Below, in pieces: positions 59,466 through 64,000 of a stretch of 64,000 nucleotides of DNA. Location: the NCBI GenBank assembly GCA_964577615.1, contig CAZNZW010000006.1:1-64000 (forward strand), given 5' to 3'. Every line of letters begins with the position of its first letter. The stretch's first letter is position 1. The position numbers were made by a program, and so were the translations under genes. The notes below the pieces were generated by a model that did not search any database, had not been told where the DNA came from, and saw nothing but the letters and a program-made list of their open reading frames with translations. Origin of the DNA: QNYZ01 sp964577615. GTDB lineage: Bacteria > Desulfobacterota > Desulfobacteria > Desulfobacterales > QNYZ01.

Positions 59466-60257
59466 GTGAAATATTTAACCACACAAAATACCTATCATAC
59501 CCGCGGGAAACCGGCGCGCTGGGTTTCCTGCCACAACCCGAATCTGGTTTTCTATGCCAAGGCGGCCATGATTATTTACAAAAGCGCCTGGTATGCCAAA
59601 CGCGGCGGCTATACAGCCGACCGCTGGATTCAGAGCAGTATCGATACAGTCCGGGCGCTGGAATCCGTGGGGGGGGCATGTCATTTCTATCACCTGGATA
59701 TCGTCAGGAAGCTTGATGCGCCCTGCGTTTTTATCGGCAACCACATGAGTATCCTAGAGACGTTTATCCTGCCCTGCCTGGTCCGTCCCTTTCGGCCCGT
59801 GACTTTTGTCGTCAAGGAGAGCCTGATCGCCTATCCGTTTTTCGGGCATGTCATGCGGGACCGGGATCCGGTCGTTGTGGGACGGCAGAATCCGCGGCAG
59901 GATCTCCGGACGGTTTTGAAAGAAGGTAAAAAAAGACTGTCGAACGGCGTGTCAATCGTCGTTTTTCCCCAGACCACGCGCAGTGTCGGATTTAACCCCG
60001 GAAAATTCAACACCCTGGGGGTTAAACTCGCCAGGAGTGCCCGGGTGCCGGTGGTTCCGATTGCGTTGAAAACCGATGCCTGGGGAATGGGCAAATGGAT
60101 CCGGGATATCGGAAAGATTCAACCGGCGCAAACGACGCACCTCTGCTTCGGCGATCCGGTGCGGATACAGGGAACGGGGAAAGATACACATCGTCAGATT
60201 GTTGATTTTATCCAGAAAAAATTAGCCGAATGGCAGGTGCCGATCGTCTCGTCCTGA
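59466..60257 (+). CDS. 1-acyl-glycerol-3-phosphate acyltransferase-like protein (PlsC family)
   Basis: A 263-residue acyltransferase-fold protein. Motif I is GNHMSILETF (H-x4-E in place of the usual H-x4-D), motif II is in VVGRQNPRQDL, and motif III is VVFPQTTRS where FPEGTRS is usual. The C-terminal GVKLARSARVPVVPIALKTDAW matches the VPV-P-A block of PlsC. It may acylate lysophosphatidate or another acceptor. The altered motif III leaves activity in doubt. GTG at 59466 is chosen because a GGGAGAAG site precedes it; upstream in-frame codons overlap the cupin gene in another frame. Confidence 0.82.
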   Translation: MKYLTTQNTYHTRGKPARWVSCHNPNLVFYAKAAMIIYKSAWYAKRGGYTADRWIQSSIDTVRALESVGGACHFYHLDIVRKLDAPCVFIGNHMSILETFILPCLVRPFRPVTFVVKESLIAYPFFGHVMRDRDPVVVGRQNPRQDLRTVLKEGKKRLSNGVSIVVFPQTTRSVGFNPGKFNTLGVKLARSARVPVVPIALKTDAWGMGKWIRDIGKIQPAQTTHLCFGDPVRIQGTGKDTHRQIVDFIQKKLAEWQVPIVSS

Positions 60258-60317
60258 ATGCAACGGCCTGGAAATATCCGGCGGTTATTTTCAGCTGCCG
60301 GATGTGGCAAATAAAAA

Positions 60318-60345
60318 GGGCCTGCCGAGGTGGCGGGCCCATTTT
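60318..60345 (-). terminator. Terminator between acyltransferase and tRNA-Phe
   Basis: GGGCCTGCC (60318-60326) and GGCGGGCCC (60332-60340) form a nine-base stem with one mismatch. On the minus strand it is followed by CTTTTTATTT and would end the tRNA transcript; on the plus strand ATTTTATTTT follows, so it may also end the acyltransferase transcript. Confidence 0.7.
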
Positions 60346-60351
60346 ATTTTC

Positions 60352-60427
60352 TGGTGCCGAGGGACAGAATTGAACTGCCGACACGGGGATTTTCAGTCCC
60401 CTGCTCTACCGACTGAGCTACCTCGGC
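60352..60427 (-). tRNA. tRNA-Phe (anticodon GAA)
   Basis: A 76-base tRNA on the minus strand. The acceptor stem GCCGAGG pairs with CCTCGGC. The D-arm reads GCTC...GAGC with the AGTCGGTA loop. The anticodon arm is GGGGA-CTGAAAA-TCCCC with anticodon GAA, and the T-arm contains GTTCAATTC. The 3' ACCA is encoded. It is preceded on its strand by rsmE and followed by a terminator. Confidence 0.97.
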
Positions 60428-60474
60428 GGGTGAGTCGGTTTTTAATAGATGGCCCGGGGGTTGTCAAGCGAAAA

Positions 60475-61218
60475 TTAGCCCAGATTGTCCAGGTGGTGCA
60501 ATGCCAGCGCCGCCGCGGTTAGCGCCGCGGTTTCGGCTCTCAGTATCCGTGGGCCCAGGGAAACCGGGGCCACCCCGCAGGCGTCGGCCGCCGTGATTTC
60601 CGCTTCGGTAAATCCCCCTTCCGGTCCGAGGAAAAGGGCGATCCGCGGCTGATCAGCCGGCAGTGCCGGCGGCAGCAGATGGCTCAGCGGGCGGGTGGCT
60701 TTTTCCCAGAGAATCAGTTTAACCGGATACGCTTTGACGGATTCCAGGGCCTCGGCAAATCGCACCGGCAACGAGACAGCGGGCGGATGCCCCCGGCGGC
60801 ATTGTTTGACGGCGGCCACGGTAATTTTTTCCCACCGGGCGGCCTGGGCCCGGCTTTTTGCCGGGTCCGGCCGGGAGATTGATCTCTGGGCAATAAACGG
60901 CTGCCAGCGATGGATACCGATTTCGGTCAGCTGCCGGATGAGGGTGTCCATTTTGCGGCCTTTCAGCATGGCCTGGGCGATGGTGAGCTGAGCCAGCGGT
61001 TCCGTCGATGTCTGGCGCCTGTCGGTGATGCGCAGATGAACCCGGCCGGCAGCCATCGACACGATACGGGCGTCGTATTCCCAGCCCGTGCCGTCAAACA
61101 GTTCGATCCGGTCCCCGCAACGCAGTCGCAGAACGGTCTTCAGGTGCCGGGCTTCCCGGTCGGCCAGATATGGCGTCGGACGTAAGATCTGGTCGGGATG
61201 GATATAAAAACGTTTCAA
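60475..61218 (-). CDS. rsmE: 16S rRNA (uracil-1498-N3)-methyltransferase
   Basis: A 247-residue SPOUT-superfamily enzyme that methylates U1498 of 16S rRNA with S-adenosylmethionine. The N-terminal PUA-like part has REARHLKTVLRLRCGDRIELFDGTG. The C-terminal trefoil knot carries the signature LFLGPEGGFTEAEI and SLGPRILRAETAALTAAAL. It is complete and of normal length. The tRNA-Phe gene lies 47 bases downstream on the same strand. Confidence 0.95.
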   Translation of the reverse strand: MKRFYIHPDQILRPTPYLADREARHLKTVLRLRCGDRIELFDGTGWEYDARIVSMAAGRVHLRITDRRQTSTEPLAQLTIAQAMLKGRKMDTLIRQLTEIGIHRWQPFIAQRSISRPDPAKSRAQAARWEKITVAAVKQCRRGHPPAVSLPVRFAEALESVKAYPVKLILWEKATRPLSHLLPPALPADQPRIALFLGPEGGFTEAEITAADACGVAPVSLGPRILRAETAALTAAALALHHLDNLG

Positions 61219-61380
61219 TGGATGCCTCTGGTGCCGTGGGGTTAAATGAATGCCCAGACAATATCGGAAAATATGTTGAAAATCAAACAGGTTGACACTT
61301 CTACGGAATCATGGTAGCCAAGGCAGGTCAGATATCGCGTTTTTAGTATTGAATAACTCCAAAGACAACAGGACAAACCG

Positions 61381-61800
61381 ATGACTGAAAAAGACAAGGA
61401 AAGCCTGTCGAAAAGCAGGGCGTCCGGTGACACATCCGCCAATGAGGTGATCGAGCTGACCGATGTGGTTGATCATGGCGAAGAAGTGATTGAGCTGACG
61501 GATGTAGCCTCACATGGAAACGGTGAAGAAATTATCGAGTTGACGGATGTGGTTCAAGATGCCGGGGCTGAGGATGACGTCATTGCCCTGACTGATGTGG
61601 TTCCGGATTCAGCCGGCGCTGAGAATGCCGGCGGGGTACCGGTGACGCCCGCGCAAATCGATGCGGCACTGGAACGAACGGTTGAAAAACTATATGGCCG
61701 GAAAATCGAAAAACTGCTCGTCGATATTGTCCAGAAAAAAGTCGCTGTGGAAATCGAAAAAGTCAAAAAAATGATTCTGGACAGTTCGGCCACTGATTGA
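61381..61800 (+). CDS. Acidic repeat protein with IELTDVV motifs
   Basis: A 139-residue acidic soluble protein without signal peptide. Four copies of an (E/D)-(V/I)-I-(E/A)-L-T-D-V-(V/A) motif start near residues 22, 35, 51 and 67, separated by short Gly/Asp/Glu-rich linkers. A Pro-containing hinge (GVPVTPAQIDAALERTVEKLYG) leads to a basic amphipathic helix at the C-terminus (RKIEKLLVDIVQKKVAVEIEKVKKMIL). Proteins with this repeat occur in Desulfobacterota, and I know no function. The repeats may be short binding peptides presented on a flexible tail, with the C-terminal helix for oligomerisation; this is inference. A TTGACA at 61292 may be its -35 box. Confidence 0.75.
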   Translation: MTEKDKESLSKSRASGDTSANEVIELTDVVDHGEEVIELTDVASHGNGEEIIELTDVVQDAGAEDDVIALTDVVPDSAGAENAGGVPVTPAQIDAALERTVEKLYGRKIEKLLVDIVQKKVAVEIEKVKKMILDSSATD

Positions 61801-61819
61801 CGGCGCAACCATTCGCCGT

Positions 61820-62011
61820 TTGACCGGCCGGTATTTTCCCCTGGCTTGGCCGGGGGGACATTGCGGCCGGACCACGGATGTGAGCGCAGATCGTCAAAAC
61901 GTTGAAACCGGGGATTATTATGATCCCCTTTCTTTTTATCAGGCGGCATCGCAATACTTCTGGAAGCCGGATGTATCTGCGATGGCCCGTCTGATCCTGC
62001 AAATGATTTGA
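61820..62011 (+). CDS. Possible small protein upstream of valS
   Basis: A 63-codon frame starting with TTG (or 43 codons from a GTG further in) without a good ribosome site. The second half reads DYYDPLSFYQAASQYFWKPD then VSAMARLILQMI, which has protein-like helical character. No family is recognised. It could be a small gene between the repeat protein and valS or only a chance frame in the valS leader. Confidence 0.25.
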   Translation: MTGRYFPLAWPGGHCGRTTDVSADRQNVETGDYYDPLSFYQAASQYFWKPDVSAMARLILQMI

Positions 62012-62029
62012 AATGGAGCAAAGAATAAA

Positions 62030-64000
62030 ATGAATTCGGAAATGCTTGCCAAGGGATATGCGCCCCGGGAAGTGGAAGCGAAATGGTATGATTTCTGGGA
62101 AAGTGAAAAAATGTTTGCCGCTGATGATGCCGGCGACCGGCCGGCGTATGCCATTGTCATTCCGCCGCCCAATGTGACCGGCGTCCTGCATATGGGGCAT
62201 GCATTGAATATTACCCTGCAGGATATCCTCTGCCGGTACCGGCGGCTGCGGGGGGACAATGTCCTCTGGATGCCGGGCACGGACCATGCGGGCATTGCCA
62301 CCCAGAATGTGGTGGAGCGTAAACTGGACGCGGAAGGCCGCAGTCGCCACGAACTCGGCCGGGAAAAATTTATCGAAGAAGTCTGGAAGTGGAAAGAGCA
62401 GTCCGGCAGCGCCATCATCAATCAGTTAAAGCGCCTGGGCGCTTCCTGTGACTGGGATCGTGAACGGTTTACCATGGATGAAGGCCTGTCGCGGGCCGTC
62501 CGGAAAGTGTTTGCCGCGCTGTACCGTCAGGGGTTGATTTATAAGGGAGACTACATCATCAACTGGTGCCATCGCTGCTGCACGGCCCTGTCGGATCTGG
62601 AAGTCGAGCATGAAGATATCCAGGGCCACCTTTATCACGTCCGGTATCCGTTTCCCGACGGATCCGGCGACATCGTGGTGGCCACCACCCGGCCCGAAAC
62701 CATGCTGGGAGATACGGCCGTGGCGGTTCACCCCGATGACGAGCGCTATCGGGATCTGGCCCACACGGAAGTGATCCTGCCGCTGATGGACCGGCCGATT
62801 CCCATCATCCGGGACCGGTATGTGGACATGTCTTTTGGCACCGGGGGATTGAAGGTGACGCCGGCCCATGACCCCAATGATTTTGAGATCGGCCGCAGTC
62901 ACGATCTGGCCGTCATCAAGGTCATTGGCGATGACGGGAAAATGACGGCGGCCGCCGGTAAATTTGCAGGCATGGATCGCTTTGCGTGCCGTGAGGCCAT
63001 TGTGAAGGCCCTGGATGCCGAGGGCCGGCTGGTCAAGATTGAACCCCACGATCACAGCGTCGGTCATTGTTATCGCTGCCATACGATCGTGGAACCGAAT
63101 CTGTCCAAACAATGGTTTGTTAAAACCCAGCCCCTGGCTGAAAAGGCCATCGCCGCGGTCAAGGACAAAAAGACGCGGATTGTGCCGTCTTCGTGGAATA
63201 AATCATATTTCAACTGGATGGATAATATCCGGGACTGGTGCATTTCCCGTCAGATCTGGTGGGGCCACCAGATTCCCGCATGGACCTGCGGTGAATGCGG
63301 TCATCTGATGGTCGAGGCGGAAACGCCCGCCCGGTGCGCCAAGTGCGACAGCCCGGACCTGGTCCAGGAAACCGATGTGCTGGACACCTGGTTCAGCTCC
63401 GCCCTGTGGCCGTTTTCCACCATGGGGTGGCCCGATCAGACCCCGCTGCTGGAAACGTTTTACCCCACATCCGTATTGATGACCGGGTTTGACATCCTCT
63501 TTTTCTGGGTGGCGCGGATGATGATGATGGGACTGCATTTTATGGATGACATCCCTTTTAAAGATGTCTACGTGCACGCCCTGGTGCGGGATAAACACGG
63601 TGACAAGATGAGCAAGTCCAAGGGAAATGTCATCGATCCGCTGACGGTGATCGACGAATACGGCACCGATGCGTTCCGGTACACCCTGGCGGCCTTTGCC
63701 GCCCAGGGACGGGATATCCGAATGGACGAAAAACGGGTGGACGGGTATCGGCATTTTATCAACAAAATATGGAATGCCGCCCGATTTGCCCTGATGCATA
63801 TTCAGAAAGATCCAGCCCTGGCCGGCGGTGCCGACGGGAACGGCCAGGCGGTTGACCGGGATGAATTGTCCCTGATTGACCGCTGGATTCTATCCCGGCT
63901 GCACAACGTGACCGGCGCGGTTGCCGTGGCTCTGGACGAATACCGGTTCAACGATGCCGCCGGGGCCCTCTACCGGTTCATCTGGCACGAACTGTGCGAC
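62030..64000 (+). CDS. valS: Valyl-tRNA synthetase (3' end outside window)
   Basis: The first 657 residues of a class I aminoacyl-tRNA synthetase that attaches valine to tRNA-Val. PPPNVTGVLHMGHAL (~48-62) contains the HIGH signature (HMGH). Editing-domain segments (VVATTRPETMLGDTAVAV, GGLKVTPAHDPNDFEIG) lie in the middle. A C-x2-C pair (WTCGECG ... RCAKC) binds zinc, and KMSKSKGNVIDPL (~525-537) is the KMSKS loop. The anticodon-binding domain begins near 630 (LIDRWILSRLHNV) and continues past the edge. The start has a GGAGCAAAG site. No T-box or leader structure was recognised in the 230 bases upstream. Confidence 0.97.
   Translation, partial: MNSEMLAKGYAPREVEAKWYDFWESEKMFAADDAGDRPAYAIVIPPPNVTGVLHMGHALNITLQDILCRYRRLRGDNVLWMPGTDHAGIATQNVVERKLDAEGRSRHELGREKFIEEVWKWKEQSGSAIINQLKRLGASCDWDRERFTMDEGLSRAVRKVFAALYRQGLIYKGDYIINWCHRCCTALSDLEVEHEDIQGHLYHVRYPFPDGSGDIVVATTRPETMLGDTAVAVHPDDERYRDLAHTEVILPLMDRPIPIIRDRYVDMSFGTGGLKVTPAHDPNDFEIGRSHDLAVIKVIGDDGKMTAAAGKFAGMDRFACREAIVKALDAEGRLVKIEPHDHSVGHCYRCHTIVEPNLSKQWFVKTQPLAEKAIAAVKDKKTRIVPSSWNKSYFNWMDNIRDWCISRQIWWGHQIPAWTCGECGHLMVEAETPARCAKCDSPDLVQETDVLDTWFSSALWPFSTMGWPDQTPLLETFYPTSVLMTGFDILFFWVARMMMMGLHFMDDIPFKDVYVHALVRDKHGDKMSKSKGNVIDPLTVIDEYGTDAFRYTLAAFAAQGRDIRMDEKRVDGYRHFINKIWNAARFALMHIQKDPALAGGADGNGQAVDRDELSLIDRWILSRLHNVTGAVAVALDEYRFNDAAGALYRFIWHELCD

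Noticed and set aside
61441..61600. CRISPR-like or tandem DNA repeat
   Set aside because: The repetition is at protein level (IELTDVV), with variable spacing and synonymous differences. There are no constant DNA repeats with unique spacers.

Overview
The window looks like a scaffold from a metagenome-assembled genome of a strictly anaerobic Desulfobacterota bacterium, probably a sulfate reducer of the Desulfobacterales. The evidence is a tetraheme cytochrome c3-type protein, an RnfB/flavoprotein fusion, DUF3786 and DUF6178 proteins, an archaeal-type entry into the shikimate pathway, an MttB-family methyltransferase and a probable selenoprotein. The DNA is GC-rich with short AT-rich intergenic stretches. 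Three runs of exactly 100 N are scaffold gaps. One of them is flanked by the same 55 bases on both sides, so the two contigs probably overlap there. No rRNA, CRISPR array, insertion sequence or phage was seen. There is one tRNA (Phe).

Layout: 1-7.1 kb is a tightly packed minus-strand block (rdgB, nitroreductase, GTP-type pckG, AmpG-like transporter, DUF6178, NUDIX, DUF3786). 7.3-8.1 kb is a mostly non-coding AT-rich stretch with inverted palindromes, followed by a NUDIX/response regulator/sensor kinase operon. 10.9-19 kb is an oligopeptide ABC transporter operon with an M20 peptidase, the remains of a P1-family peptidase, and a panE-like gene, followed by panB. 20-26.5 kb carries a saccharopine-dehydrogenase-like gene divergent from an Lrp regulator, an RnfB-flavoprotein fusion with RseC, a hydrolase, and cytochrome c3. 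26.6-34 kb has a CorC-type protein, priA, a DUF1573 gene with an in-frame UGA, a HAD hydrolase, a TPR protein and an AI-2E family transporter. 34-38.5 kb is a GntR-controlled ornithine aminotransferase / P-loop GTPase / carbamate kinase cluster, followed by manA.

39.7-47.4 kb is a complete-looking aromatic biosynthesis operon: aldolase-type ADH synthase, DHQ synthase II, aroE, aroA, aroK, aroC, tyrA and a reductase. It is preceded by a leader peptide with nine consecutive Phe/Tyr/Trp codons and a strong terminator hairpin, which is a classical attenuator arrangement. 49.8-58.8 kb is a choline/betaine operon: DeoR regulator, dimethylglycine-dehydrogenase-like flavoprotein, choXWV-type transporter, kinase-like protein and a non-pyrrolysine MttB. 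The window ends with a cupin, an acyltransferase, tRNA-Phe, rsmE, a repeat protein and the 5' two thirds of valS.

The two strongest unusual signals are (1) a DUF1573 protein whose conserved Cys-Gly-Cys motif is written UGA-Gly-Cys, with a hairpin at the right distance to be a SECIS element, and (2) the aromatic leader peptide and attenuator in front of an archaeal-type shikimate operon.
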